Part shown: in pieces, positions 50,550 through 59,498 of the stretch
Layout: every line of letters starts with the position of its first letter
How positions within the stretch are numbered: the stretch's first letter is position 1
From: JAVBJV01 sp031555315
GTDB lineage: Bacteria; Pseudomonadota; Alphaproteobacteria; Acetobacterales; Acetobacteraceae
Direction of reading: 5' to 3'
DNA: 64,000 nt
NCBI GenBank assembly: GCA_031555315.1
Contig: JAVBUO010000003.1
Coordinates: forward strand, 97,359 to 161,358
Position numbers and translations under genes: made by a program
Notes under the pieces: model-generated
Seen by the model: only the letters and a program-made list of their open reading frames with translations
Databases searched by the model: none
Told to the model about the DNA's origin: nothing

Positions 50550-53084
50550 ATGATGGATGGCCTGAGTACCGTGCAGGCGCGCGCCCGTCTGGCGCAGCAC
50601 GGCCCCAATATCCTGCCGCAGACACCGCCGCCCGCACTGATCGCGGTGTTTCTGCACCAGTTTTTCAGCCCGCTGATCTATATCCTGCTGGTCGCGGCCC
50701 TGATGTCGCTGATGCTGGGTGATATCAAGGATGCGGTGTTCATCGGCGTTGTGCTGTTGAGCAACGGGGTGATCGGCGCGGCGCAGGAATATTCGGCCGG
50801 CCGGGCGGCAGCGGCGTTGCGCCGGCTGGAGCAGCCCCGCGCCGTGGCGATTCGCGATGGCGTGCCGCAGGAGATCGACGCGCGCGACCTGGTGCCGGGC
50901 GATGTCGTGGCGCTCGATGCAGGCGGCGGCGTTCCCGCCGATCTGCATCTGTTCGAGACCATCGATCTGCAATGCGACGAATCGCTGCTGACCGGCGAAT
51001 CCATGCCGGTCGAGAAATCCGCTTGTGCCGTTGCGGGGCAGGACCGCACCGCGATGGCGTTCGCCGGGTCTATGGTGACGCGCGGGCGCGGGCACGGGGT
51101 GGTGATGCAGACCGGCATGACGACCGAGATCGGCAAGATCGCCGCCGAGATCGGCCGCCGCTCGCTGACCCAGCCGCCGCTGATCATCCGCATGGAGCAT
51201 TTCGCGCGGATGATCGCTTTCGGCGTCGGGGTGGCGATGCTGGTGCTGGTGGCGGCCGGTCTGCTGCGCGGCATGACGTTCGGCGATCTGTTCATGATGG
51301 CGGTCGGGCTTGCGGTCAGCGCCATTCCCGAAGGGTTGCCGGTGGCCATTTCGGTCGCGCTGTCGATCGGTATGCGGCGCATGGCGCGCGCCGGGGTGAT
51401 CGTGCGCCGCATGACGGCGGTCGAAGCCCTCGGCTCGTGCACGATGATCGCCACCGACAAAACCGGCACGCTGACGCTGAACAAACTGACGGTGACCCAT
51501 ATCTGCCTGCCGGATGGCGGCGATGCGCCGGCACAGGCGGCAGCGTTGTGGCGGGCGGCGGCGCTGGCGAACGAGGCACGGTTCGACGAGGAAGGCACGG
51601 CAATCGGCGATCCGGTCGATGTGGCGCTGCTGGCCGGGGCGCGAAAGGCCGGCATCGACCGCGCCGCGTTGCTCGGACGATATGTGCCGGTCGCACGTAT
51701 TCCGTACGAGCCGGACCTGAAATATGCCGCCGCGTTCCATCGCAGCGGCGAAAAGACTCTGGTGCTGGTCAAGGGCGCGCCGGAAACGCTGACCGCGATG
51801 GCATCGCACATGCGGATCGGTGCCGCCGATGTTGCGATCGATCGTGAAAAACTTCTGGAACAGAAGGCGGCACTGGCCGCACAGGGCCTGCGCGTGCTGG
51901 CCTTCGCCGAAGGCGAACTGGCCGCGGGAGCGTGCGGGCACGCCGACCTGACCGGACTGACGTTTCTGGGTTTGACGGGCATGCAGGATCCGGTGCGTCC
52001 GGAAGTACCGGCGGCGATCCGTAACTGTCGCACGGCTGGGGTCGGCGTCGTGATGATCACCGGCGACGATCCGAAAACCGCGGCCGTGATTGCCGAACAG
52101 GCCGGGCTGGCGTTTTCCGCCGATCAGGTGGCAAGCGGCGATCAGGTGCGCGCGGCCGAGGAAGCCGGGCCTGCTGCTCTGGACCGCCTGACACGGCATG
52201 TCCGCATCTTTGCGCGCGTGGCGCCGGTGCAGAAACTGGCGATCGTGATGTCGATGGCGCGCAACGGGCATTTCGTGGCGGTGACCGGCGACGGCGTGAA
52301 CGACGCGCCGGCCCTGAAGCACGCGCATGTCGGCGTGGCGATGGGCCAAAAGGGGACCGAGGTCGCAAAGGAAAGCGCCGACATCGTCATCACCGACGAC
52401 AATTTCGCATCGATCGTGCACGGCATTCGTGAAGGGCGTGTCGCCTATGCGAATATCCGCAAGGTGATCTTCATGCTGGCGTCGACCGGCGCGGCCGAGG
52501 TGGCGCTGTTTCTGCTGGCGATCGGCGTGGGGCTGCCGATGCCGCTGCTGCCGGTACAGCTGTTGTGGCTCAATCTCGTCACCAACGGCATTCAGGATGT
52601 GGCGCTGGCGGCCGAGAAAGCCGAAGGCGACGAACTGTCCCGCCCGCCGCGCAAACCGAAGGAGGCGATTTTCGATCGCATCATGCTGCGCCGGGTCTGG
52701 CATGCGACGCTGGTGATGGGCGGCGGTGGCTTTGCCGTTTTCTACGGCCTGCTTTTGCACGGTTATGCCGTCGATCAGGCGCGGAACCTGCTGTTGCTGC
52801 TGTTCGTGCTGTTCGAGAATTTCCAGACCCTCAACAGCCGTTCGGAACGCCATTCGGTCTTTCGGCAGAGTCTGTTTTCGAATCCGTTTTTACTGCTGAG
52901 CATTATCGGCGCACAGATGCTGCATATCGCGGCGATGTATCTGCCCGGGCTCAGCGATACGTTGTCCGTCATGCCGGTGGGGTTGGACACGTGGCTTTTA
53001 CTGCTCGGTGCGGCCGCGGTGCTGCTGGGGGTGATGGAGCTGGAAAAATGGTGGGACAGGCGCCGATCGGTCCGCGCGGATTGA
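50550..53084 (+). CDS. P-type cation-transporting ATPase (P2-like)
   Basis: Inner-membrane ATP-driven cation pump, 844 aa, about ten helices. Phosphorylation site DKTGTLTLNK with D303, actuator loop LLTGESMPVEK, M4 motif PEGLPVA (about 260-266), hinge TGDGVNDAPALK and M6 NLVTNGIQDVALAAE. The M4/M6 pattern is that of the bacterial Ca2+/Mn2+-like P2 group, but residues that decide the ion cannot be read with certainty. The preceding response regulator suggests control by cation or envelope stress. Start at the first of two tandem ATGs. Confidence 0.9.
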   Translation: MMDGLSTVQARARLAQHGPNILPQTPPPALIAVFLHQFFSPLIYILLVAALMSLMLGDIKDAVFIGVVLLSNGVIGAAQEYSAGRAAAALRRLEQPRAVAIRDGVPQEIDARDLVPGDVVALDAGGGVPADLHLFETIDLQCDESLLTGESMPVEKSACAVAGQDRTAMAFAGSMVTRGRGHGVVMQTGMTTEIGKIAAEIGRRSLTQPPLIIRMEHFARMIAFGVGVAMLVLVAAGLLRGMTFGDLFMMAVGLAVSAIPEGLPVAISVALSIGMRRMARAGVIVRRMTAVEALGSCTMIATDKTGTLTLNKLTVTHICLPDGGDAPAQAAALWRAAALANEARFDEEGTAIGDPVDVALLAGARKAGIDRAALLGRYVPVARIPYEPDLKYAAAFHRSGEKTLVLVKGAPETLTAMASHMRIGAADVAIDREKLLEQKAALAAQGLRVLAFAEGELAAGACGHADLTGLTFLGLTGMQDPVRPEVPAAIRNCRTAGVGVVMITGDDPKTAAVIAEQAGLAFSADQVASGDQVRAAEEAGPAALDRLTRHVRIFARVAPVQKLAIVMSMARNGHFVAVTGDGVNDAPALKHAHVGVAMGQKGTEVAKESADIVITDDNFASIVHGIREGRVAYANIRKVIFMLASTGAAEVALFLLAIGVGLPMPLLPVQLLWLNLVTNGIQDVALAAEKAEGDELSRPPRKPKEAIFDRIMLRRVWHATLVMGGGGFAVFYGLLLHGYAVDQARNLLLLLFVLFENFQTLNSRSERHSVFRQSLFSNPFLLLSIIGAQMLHIAAMYLPGLSDTLSVMPVGLDTWLLLLGAAAVLLGVMELEKWWDRRRSVRAD

Positions 53085-53152
53085 CAACCCTTCAATGGGC
53101 GGATGTTAAATACCGAACGCAATTGCGCGCGCACTTGGAAGTATACCGTTTT

Positions 53153-53875
53153 ATGAACACAAGAATTGAACCGGATTCCGAACGTAAAAGCACAATGCCG
53201 GCATTGCGGCACATGGCATATGCCGGCGCGCTGGCCGTATGGGCGCTGGCACAACCCGCCATCGCTGAAGTTCATCCCCCGTGCGGGAACGACAGCGGGT
53301 TCGCATTGCCTGAAACAGGGGTTGGACTGGCCCGCGTGACGGGGGCGCCGCGGACATATTTCCGCAACGAAAGTTCATCCTGTCCCAACGACAGCGATGC
53401 CTGCCGGTCGCAGGCCTATGTCGTGCCGGGGGACACCGTTCTTACAGGGATGACGCGGGGCGAATTCGTCTGCGTTCAGTATCTCGGCGAACGTAGCCAC
53501 CGTATTGGTTACGTGCGCCAGAACGAAATTGCACCGCAACAGATCGACCGTTCGCCGCCGCTGTCGGCATGGGCGGGTGCATGGCACAGCGGCGGAGGGG
53601 CCGAAGGCGGCGATGTCATCGAACTGCGCCCTCAGGGGACGGCGCTTGCCATCAGCGGCAACGCAACCTGGGATTCCGGAAATCCGGGCGGCGTGAACCT
53701 GGGTGTTGTCGAGGGGACGGTCACGCCGCAAGGCAACGCAGCGACCTTCACAGATCCGGATGTCGGTGACTGCCGGATGGAGATGACCCTGGCGTCTTCG
53801 TTTCTGGTGGTTTCCGACAACGGAAAATGCGGCGGCCTGAACGTGACCTTTTCGGGCATATATCGCCGCAGATAA
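53153..53875 (+). CDS. Exported Cys-containing protein with SH3-like and beta-rich parts
   Basis: 240-residue protein of unknown function with a signal peptide whose hydrophobic core is YAGALAVWALAQPAIAE (about 22-38). ATG at 53153 has GGAAG upstream; ATG at 53195 is an alternative giving the signal peptide alone. The mature part starts with two cysteine-containing loops (PPCGNDSG, SSSCPNDSDAC), then a segment FVCVQYLGERSHRIGYVRQNEI resembling a bacterial SH3-like fold, and a beta-barrel-like C-terminal domain. Recognised families: none. Confidence 0.6.
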   Translation: MNTRIEPDSERKSTMPALRHMAYAGALAVWALAQPAIAEVHPPCGNDSGFALPETGVGLARVTGAPRTYFRNESSSCPNDSDACRSQAYVVPGDTVLTGMTRGEFVCVQYLGERSHRIGYVRQNEIAPQQIDRSPPLSAWAGAWHSGGGAEGGDVIELRPQGTALAISGNATWDSGNPGGVNLGVVEGTVTPQGNAATFTDPDVGDCRMEMTLASSFLVVSDNGKCGGLNVTFSGIYRRR

Positions 53876-53899
53876 CCGGCAATCACGTCAGGGCTGATC

Positions 53900-54301
53900 T
53901 CAGCCGATCACCAGACGGAAACGGATGTTGTGGGCCGAGGCCAGCGCCAGGACGCGGGCGATGTCCTCCAGTTCCGCGACGACATCCTCCGGATCGGAGA
54001 TTTCCCGGGCGATGTCCGGGCTTGTGCGGATGCGCTCGGCCAGCGCCTGTAAGGCGGCCCGGCCCAGATCCGGGTTGAACCAGTCCGTGGTGTTTCCCTG
54101 CCGCGCGATGAATTCGTCGGGGTCGCCGTCGAAATCGTCGGGGGCCGGACGGCTGTTGGCAAAGGCGCCGGGCGGCGTCAGCCCGGACCATTCGGCAATG
54201 GCGTCGAGCTCATCCAGCGCCTGGGCGAGCGCTTCGCCGCCCAGCTCCGGTTCGGCATGCGCGAACGGGGTTTCGAAGACCGGGTAGACGGCGAGGGACA
54301 T
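53900..54301 (-). CDS. Acidic hypothetical protein
   Basis: 133-residue soluble acidic protein of unknown function. The first ~45 residues (FETPFAHAEPELGGEALAQA) and the last helical part (EDVVAELEDIARVLALA) are helix-rich; DDFDGDPDEF in the middle is strongly acidic. No family recognised. It lies 16 bp downstream of xth on the same strand and probably shares its transcript. Normal codon use supports it as real. Confidence 0.6.
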   Translation of the reverse strand: MSLAVYPVFETPFAHAEPELGGEALAQALDELDAIAEWSGLTPPGAFANSRPAPDDFDGDPDEFIARQGNTTDWFNPDLGRAALQALAERIRTSPDIAREISDPEDVVAELEDIARVLALASAHNIRFRLVIG

Positions 54302-54317
54302 GGAGCGGGTACCCTTT

Positions 54318-55127
54318 TCATATGGAGATTTCTACACAGACCGGCGCATGATCGCTGCCGCGGTCCCAGTCGCGCGCCTCGGTCAGAATGGTCTGGCTGC
54401 GCAGACGACCGGTCAGGTCGCGGCTGACCCAGACATGATCGAGCCGTCGCCCGCGATTGCTGATGCGCCAGTCGCGGTTGCGGTACGACCACCACGTGTA
54501 AAGTTTCTCGGGCGGCGGCGCGAAGTGGCGCACGGCATCGACGAAATGCGTGTTCTGCAGTTTCAGCAACGCCGCGGTTTCCACCGGCGTGTGCGACACC
54601 ACGTCGAGCAGTTGCTTGTGGCTCCACACATCGTGTTCCAGCGGTGCGATGTTCAGGTCGCCGGTCAGCACGGCACGCGCCAGTTTTTTGCGTGTGCCGA
54701 ACCACGCGGTGGCTTCGGCCAGAAAGTCCAGCTTGTGCGCGAATTTCGGGTTGGCGTTCACATCGGGTACGTCGCCGCCGGCCGGGATGTAGAAGTTATG
54801 CAGTTCCACAGCGCCGCCCGGCGTATCGATCAACGCGCCGAGATGGCGGCAGTCGCCCTTCGCGCACCAGTCGGGCGTGTCCGGCATCGGGGTCAGCGGC
54901 AGGCGCGAGAAGATCGCCACGCCGTTATAGCCCTTCATCCCCCGATGCAGCACATGCGGCAAGCCGAGCGCCAGCACATCGGCCATCGGAAACAGATCGT
55001 CCGGCACCTTGGTTTCCTGCAGGCAGATCACGTCGGGCTTTAACGACGCGATCAGATCGCGCAGCAACGCCAGGCGCAGGCGCAGCGAATTGATGTTCCA
55101 GGTGGCGATGCGCAGCGATTCGCTCAT
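54318..55127 (-). CDS. xth: Exodeoxyribonuclease III (AP endonuclease)
   Basis: Cytoplasmic DNA-repair nuclease of the exonuclease III/APE1 family, 269 aa. Catalytic motifs: IATWNINSLRLR (7-18), LQETKV with the metal-binding Glu, TGDLNIAP, and SDHAPVCV with the catalytic Asp-His pair near the C terminus. LDHVWVS is also present. The FAH-family gene ends 3 bp upstream of its start on the same strand, so the two and the following small gene look co-transcribed. Confidence 0.95.
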   Translation of the reverse strand: MSESLRIATWNINSLRLRLALLRDLIASLKPDVICLQETKVPDDLFPMADVLALGLPHVLHRGMKGYNGVAIFSRLPLTPMPDTPDWCAKGDCRHLGALIDTPGGAVELHNFYIPAGGDVPDVNANPKFAHKLDFLAEATAWFGTRKKLARAVLTGDLNIAPLEHDVWSHKQLLDVVSHTPVETAALLKLQNTHFVDAVRHFAPPPEKLYTWWSYRNRDWRISNRGRRLDHVWVSRDLTGRLRSQTILTEARDWDRGSDHAPVCVEISI

Positions 55128-55130
55128 CGT

Positions 55131-55817
55131 TTAGACGATCTTGGTGCGCACGGTGCCGACACCCGCGATGGTGCCTTCCAGCACGTCGCCCTTCACCACC
55201 GCGGCCACGCCTTCGGGTGTGCCGGTGAAGATCAGATCGCCCGGCGCCAGCGTGACCAGCCGCGACAGATAGGCGATGGTCTCGGGCACGTTCCAGATCA
55301 TCTTCGCGAGGTCCGAGGTCTGACGCACCGCGCCGTTTACCTTCAGTTCGATCGTGCCTTTGTCCGGATGACCGATTTTCGCGGCGGGCGCAATCTCGCC
55401 GATCGGGGCCGACATGTCGAAGCCCTTGCCCATGTCCCACGGCTTGCCGGCTTTCTTCGCCTCGCCCTGCAGGTCGCGGCGTGTCATGTCGAGGCCCGCG
55501 GCATAGCCCCAGATGTGTTTCAGCGCGTCGGCCTCGGCGATGCCGGCGCCGCCGGTGCCGATGGCGACCACCAGTTCCATCTCGTGATGCATGTCCTTGG
55601 TGACCGGCGGGTAAGGCATGTCGGCGCCGTCGGTCAGCAGCGCGTCGGCGGGTTTCATGAAGAAGAACGGCACCTCGCGGTTCGGGTCGCCACCCATCTC
55701 GCGCGTGTGTTCGGCATAGTTGCGGCCGACGCAGAACACGCGGCGCACGGGAAACAGGCCGCCGCCGGCGACGGGCACAGCAGCCTGGGCGGGGGGCGGG
55801 ATGACGTACTTGTTCAT
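55131..55817 (-). CDS. Fumarylacetoacetate hydrolase-family protein
   Basis: 228-residue FAH-fold hydrolase, close in length to fumarylpyruvate hydrolase/NagK and YcgM-like oxaloacetate decarboxylases. Metal-binding and substrate residues: VGRNYAEHTREM (conserved N-terminal helix), MHHEMELVVAIG with the metal-binding Glu pair, DMTRRDLQ and GDLIFTGTPEGV. ATG at 55817 starts a full FAH domain; the longer frame upstream has no similarity. It is divergent from the AGE-family gene (77 bp between starts). Confidence 0.9.
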   Translation of the reverse strand: MNKYVIPPPAQAAVPVAGGGLFPVRRVFCVGRNYAEHTREMGGDPNREVPFFFMKPADALLTDGADMPYPPVTKDMHHEMELVVAIGTGGAGIAEADALKHIWGYAAGLDMTRRDLQGEAKKAGKPWDMGKGFDMSAPIGEIAPAAKIGHPDKGTIELKVNGAVRQTSDLAKMIWNVPETIAYLSRLVTLAPGDLIFTGTPEGVAAVVKGDVLEGTIAGVGTVRTKIV

Positions 55818-55893
55818 GAAGCACCTTGTGGAAGACGGGTAATGCCGGACTCTGTGCTTGGCAGACCACGTTGGCAAGGTGTAGCCAGTCGGC

Positions 55894-57063
55894 ATGGCGA
55901 CGATACGCATTTCCGACATGCGCTCCTGGCTGTTCGACGCCGCCCTGCCGTTCTGGTCGACGACCGGAATCGATCCGGCGAGCGGTGCCGCGGTTGAGCA
56001 GTTGGACGCACAGGCAGTACCGATGGACCCCGGATGGACGCGCACGCGCGTGCAGGCACGGCAGATCTACGTGTTCAGCCAGGCCGCGCAGATGGGCTGG
56101 ACGCAGGGCCTGCCCATTGCCGCGCGGATCGTGCAGTTTCTGCTGATGCACGGCATGCGCGCCGAAGGCGGGTTCGTGCACAAGATGCGTCTGTCTGGCG
56201 AAGTGATAGATACGACTTTCGATCTTTACGACAATGCGTTCGCGCTGTTCGCGATGGCGTCGTTCTATCGCGTCTCGGGCGAGGCGCCGGTGATGAAGAT
56301 CGTGCACCGGACTCTGGACGCGATCGAGGATCGTCTGTCGCGCGGCAATGGCCCCGGCTATCGCTCGACCGACCTGCCCGACGACGATGTGCTGCGCCAG
56401 AACCCGCACATGCATCTGCTCGAGGCGCTGCTCGCGCTGCACGAGGTATCGCCGGACATCCGCTTCTACGATCAGGCGTTGCGGATCATTCATATGGTGC
56501 GCGAACGCGTGCTGTTGCCGCAAACGCGCTTACTGCCCGAGGCGTGCGGGCAGGACTGGCGGCCGCTGGCGGGGATCGACGGGCGGATCATCGAACCCGG
56601 GCATCTTTACGAATGGGTCTGGCTGCTGCGCTGGGCCGAGCGGCTGCAGGTCGCGTCGTCGGCCGAGGATGTGCAGCGGATGATGGCCTGGGCGAACGCG
56701 CATGGCGTCGCGCCGTCGGGGTTGGTCTACGATCAGGTGCTCGACGACGGTGCTGTGCATCTGGCCACCCATCGCCTGTGGCCGCAGGGCGAAGCGCTGA
56801 AGGCGCATCTGGTGCAGGCCGAGGCCGGCTGCGGCGATCCGGCGCGCGCCGCGGCGCTGCTGACAGCGCTGCTCGACCGTTATCTGACCCCGGCTGGGGT
56901 GTGGCGCGAACGCCTGCAACCGGACCTGACACCGCAGCCCGGCATCATCCCGACCAGCAGCTTCTATCATCTGATGATGGCGTTCAGCGAAGTGTTCCGC
57001 GTCGCGCCGCAGCTTGAAGTGCCTGCCGCATCGACACGGGCGCCGGAATACGTCGGCAACTGA
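55894..57063 (+). CDS. AGE-family sugar epimerase/isomerase
   Basis: 389-residue protein with the (alpha/alpha)6 barrel of N-acylglucosamine 2-epimerase/mannose isomerase. Family landmarks include WTRTRVQARQIYVFSQAAQMG, TFDLYDNAFALFAMASFYR, NPHMHLLEALLALHE (with the catalytic His region) and IEPGHLYEWVWLLRWAER (second catalytic His). No signal peptide. Likely interconverts sugars such as mannose/fructose or related, but the exact sugar is unknown. It ends 7 bp before the convergent amidotransferase gene. Confidence 0.88.
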   Translation: MATIRISDMRSWLFDAALPFWSTTGIDPASGAAVEQLDAQAVPMDPGWTRTRVQARQIYVFSQAAQMGWTQGLPIAARIVQFLLMHGMRAEGGFVHKMRLSGEVIDTTFDLYDNAFALFAMASFYRVSGEAPVMKIVHRTLDAIEDRLSRGNGPGYRSTDLPDDDVLRQNPHMHLLEALLALHEVSPDIRFYDQALRIIHMVRERVLLPQTRLLPEACGQDWRPLAGIDGRIIEPGHLYEWVWLLRWAERLQVASSAEDVQRMMAWANAHGVAPSGLVYDQVLDDGAVHLATHRLWPQGEALKAHLVQAEAGCGDPARAAALLTALLDRYLTPAGVWRERLQPDLTPQPGIIPTSSFYHLMMAFSEVFRVAPQLEVPAASTRAPEYVGN

Positions 57064-57070
57064 CCGAGGC

Positions 57071-57832
57071 TCAGGCGGCGTGGCGGCTGATGCGGCGCGC
57101 CCGGATCGCGTCGGCGAAAGCCATGAAGATGGCGCGGCTGGCGGCATCGTAGGCAAAGTCGTATTCCGGGTGCCACTGCACACCCACCGCGAAGGCCGGG
57201 GCATCGGTTACCCGTACCGCCTCGATCGTGCCGTCGGGGGCGTGGGCCTCGGCCACCAGACGCGGGGCGAGACGCTCGATCCCCTGATTGTGCAGCGAGT
57301 TCACCGCAATGTCGGGCGCGCCCACGGTCTGGGCCAGCCACGAGCCGCGGACGATCCGCACGCTGTGCGCCTTGCCCTGCCGCACGCCCATCAGCGGCTG
57401 CATCGGTGTCGAATGGTCGAGCCGGCCGGGCAGATCCTGAATCCGCTGCGTCAGGCTGCCGCCCAGCGCGACGTTCAGTTCCTGCATGCCGCGGCAGATC
57501 GCCAGCAGCGGCGTGCCGGCGGCGATCGCGGCGCGGATCAGGCGCAGGGTGGTGGCGTCGCGCGCGTGGTCTTCGGGCGTGGCGGGCGGGTGCGGCGTGC
57601 CGTCGTAGAGCCGCGGCTCGACGTTCGAGGGGCTGCCGGTCAGCAGGATGGCGTCCATCATCCCGACGATCGCCTCGGCGTCGCAGGCATCGCCGTTGGC
57701 GGGGATCAGCAGCGGTATGCCGCCGATCAGCGTATCGACGACGCGGACGTAATTGTCGGATGCGGCATGCCGCTTGGCGCCGAATCTGCCCCAGGCGATG
57801 GTGCAGCAGGAAATGCCGATCAGTGGTTTCAT
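57071..57832 (-). CDS. Class I glutamine amidotransferase, peptidase C26 (PuuD-like)
   Basis: 253-residue gamma-glutamyl-gamma-aminobutyrate hydrolase-like protein. Nucleophile C113 in LAICRGMQELNVALGG and the His-Glu of VGVQWHPEYDF form the triad; VNSLHNQGIE is typical of the family. Related enzymes act in putrescine degradation but the pathway genes are not present here, so the substrate is open. It is convergent with the AGE-family gene. Confidence 0.87.
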   Translation of the reverse strand: MKPLIGISCCTIAWGRFGAKRHAASDNYVRVVDTLIGGIPLLIPANGDACDAEAIVGMMDAILLTGSPSNVEPRLYDGTPHPPATPEDHARDATTLRLIRAAIAAGTPLLAICRGMQELNVALGGSLTQRIQDLPGRLDHSTPMQPLMGVRQGKAHSVRIVRGSWLAQTVGAPDIAVNSLHNQGIERLAPRLVAEAHAPDGTIEAVRVTDAPAFAVGVQWHPEYDFAYDAASRAIFMAFADAIRARRISRHAA

Positions 57833-57901
57833 CGGGGGGTGGTCAACCGGGCGCTGTCATCATGGTGCAGCAATTCTGCCGTTTCGGAATGCAAACGCAA
57901 G

Positions 57902-57933
57902 AAAAATCCCCGCACCGGCGCGCCATGCGGGAA
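57902..57933 (-). terminator. Terminator of the LolA-like transcript
   Basis: On the minus strand ATTCCCGCA, an 11-base loop, TGCGGGGAT and then TTTTTC. It lies 22 bp after the stop of the leftward LolA-like gene. Confidence 0.6.
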
Positions 57934-57955
57934 TGATGCAAGCGCCGGTCGCTCT

Positions 57956-58633
57956 TCATCCACCCGAGGGATGGTTTTCCAGCGTGTTGGGGTCGGCCAC
58001 GTCGAACAGGTGCGGGTCGATCTGCACACCGCTTTCCAGGTTGAACAGGCTGACCTGCTGCGGGCAGTGTTCCTTGTCGGTCACCACCCACTGGCGCAGC
58101 GCCAGCGGTTCGGTGTCCAGGGTCAGCGTCATGCTGCCCTCGTCGGGCGATGACGACGTGCGGTGCAGCGTGATGTGAACCTGCTGTGCTTCCTGCACGA
58201 CGCGGCTGACGGTGATTTCCCCGCCCGACAGACGGATTTCGTCCGGCAGCAGCAGGCCAAGATAGGTCGATGACATCGGAACGTTCCAGCGCTGCCGCGT
58301 GGCACGGTCCTCGAGCAGCAGAATGCCGTGATTGGAGGTTACCAGCAGCGCGTTCGGCGGCTTGTAGTCGAGGCGCATGCGTCCCGGGCGCTGGATCCAT
58401 GCCGTGCCGCGAGAGGTCTCGTTGCAGTAAACCTCCACGAAGTCCGCCTTCACGCTGCGCAGCGCATTCAGATATGCCTCGACGCGTTGCAGGAGGGCGC
58501 GATTTTCCGGTGTGTCCGGCGATGTCGCGGCAGCGGCGCGTGCCCCCTGGGACAACGCCAGCCCGCCGGTCAGCGTGGACCCGGCCAGCATGGACAGGGT
58601 GAAGGAACGGCGGGTCGGAAAGAAGGAAGACAT
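57956..58633 (-). CDS. LolA-like periplasmic carrier, copy 1
   Basis: 225-residue exported protein of the LolA/outer-membrane lipoprotein carrier fold. Signal peptide MSSFFPTRRSFTLSMLAGST (twin-Arg at 8-9) leads into a LolA core: NALRSVKADFVEVY, RPGRMRLDYKPPNALLV, HGILLLEDRATRQ, ITVSRVVQEAQ. The sequence is about 25 residues longer than E. coli LolA at its C terminus. It is paralogous to the next gene upstream on the same strand (about 110 bp apart). One or both may not be the housekeeping LolA; the true lolA would normally be near other loci. Confidence 0.82.
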   Translation of the reverse strand: MSSFFPTRRSFTLSMLAGSTLTGGLALSQGARAAAATSPDTPENRALLQRVEAYLNALRSVKADFVEVYCNETSRGTAWIQRPGRMRLDYKPPNALLVTSNHGILLLEDRATRQRWNVPMSSTYLGLLLPDEIRLSGGEITVSRVVQEAQQVHITLHRTSSSPDEGSMTLTLDTEPLALRQWVVTDKEHCPQQVSLFNLESGVQIDPHLFDVADPNTLENHPSGG

Positions 58634-58741
58634 AAAATACCTGTCGTTCGTCAGTGCTGCGTCAGGGGTGCTAAACTAGCACGTTAGTTGCAGCACAGAC
58701 AGAACACAGACCGAACGGCGGGCCGGTGTATCCGGGTGATC

Positions 58742-59449
58742 TTATCCGCCCGACCCGGAAGGCTGGCCTTCCAGAGCGCGGGGATCGACCACGTCGAACA
58801 GATGCGGGTCGATCGACGCGCCCGGTTCCATGTTGAACAGGCTCACCCGTGTCTGGCGGCGCTGGGCGTCGGTTACCACCCACTGGCGCAGTTCGAACGG
58901 GTCGGTATCGAACGACAGCGTCAGGCTGCCTTCATCGGGCGACGCCGTGCGGTGCAGTGTGATGTAGACCAGATTCGCATCGCGGATCACGCTGTCGACG
59001 GTGATCTCGCCCGACAGGCGTAGATTGTCCTGCAGCAGCAGCCCCAGCGGGGTCGACGACAGCGGAACGTTCGAGCGCTGCTGCACGGCACGGTCCTCGA
59101 ACAGCAGGATGCCGTGATTGGCGACCAGCAGGATGGTGGCCGGTTCCCGGTAATCGAACCGCATGCGTCCCGGGCGCTGGATCCAGGCCGTGCCCTCGGC
59201 GGTGGTGCCGTTGTCGGACACCTGTACGAACTGCGCTTTCAGGGTGCGCAGCGCGTTCAGATAGGCCTCGGCGCGCTGGATAAGGGCACGGTTGGCCGGC
59301 GTGCTGGGCGATGTCGTGGCGCCGCTGGCGGGGGCATTTTGCGTTCCCTGCGGCGGCGCGTTGCGGCGCTGGGCGTGCGCGGGCAGCGCCAGCGCGGCGG
59401 CCAGCGTGGACAGGGCGAGGAAGCGGCGGGTCGGAAGGAAGGAAGACAT
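58742..59449 (-). CDS. LolA-like periplasmic carrier, copy 2
   Basis: 235-residue paralogue with the same architecture: signal MSSFLPTRRFLALSTLAAALALPA, then NALRTLKAQFVQVSDN, RPGRMRFDYREPATILLVANHGIL (read in parts), and VDVVDPRALEGQPSG at the C terminus. An extra Ala/Thr/Pro-rich segment (about 28-60, NAPPQGTQNAPASGATTSPST in pieces) separates signal and domain. High similarity to copy 1 in the LolA core and in the signal peptide points to tandem duplication. Start at 59449 is preferred because the open frame upstream lacks a plausible signal. Confidence 0.82.
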   Translation of the reverse strand: MSSFLPTRRFLALSTLAAALALPAHAQRRNAPPQGTQNAPASGATTSPSTPANRALIQRAEAYLNALRTLKAQFVQVSDNGTTAEGTAWIQRPGRMRFDYREPATILLVANHGILLFEDRAVQQRSNVPLSSTPLGLLLQDNLRLSGEITVDSVIRDANLVYITLHRTASPDEGSLTLSFDTDPFELRQWVVTDAQRRQTRVSLFNMEPGASIDPHLFDVVDPRALEGQPSGSGG

Positions 59450-59498
59450 GGCGCCTATCTGCACCTGAAAATGCGGCAAGAAAAGGGGAGACGTGCCG

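Noticed and set aside
49746..52853. A 1035-residue frame antisense to the response regulator and P-type ATPase
   Set aside because: Shadow frame; the plus strand has intact ATPase and regulator motifs.
47097..55855. Shared 15-mer AATGCCGGACTCTGT at 47097-47111 and 55841-55855
   Set aside because: A match of this length is expected by chance in 64 kb; flanks are unrelated.
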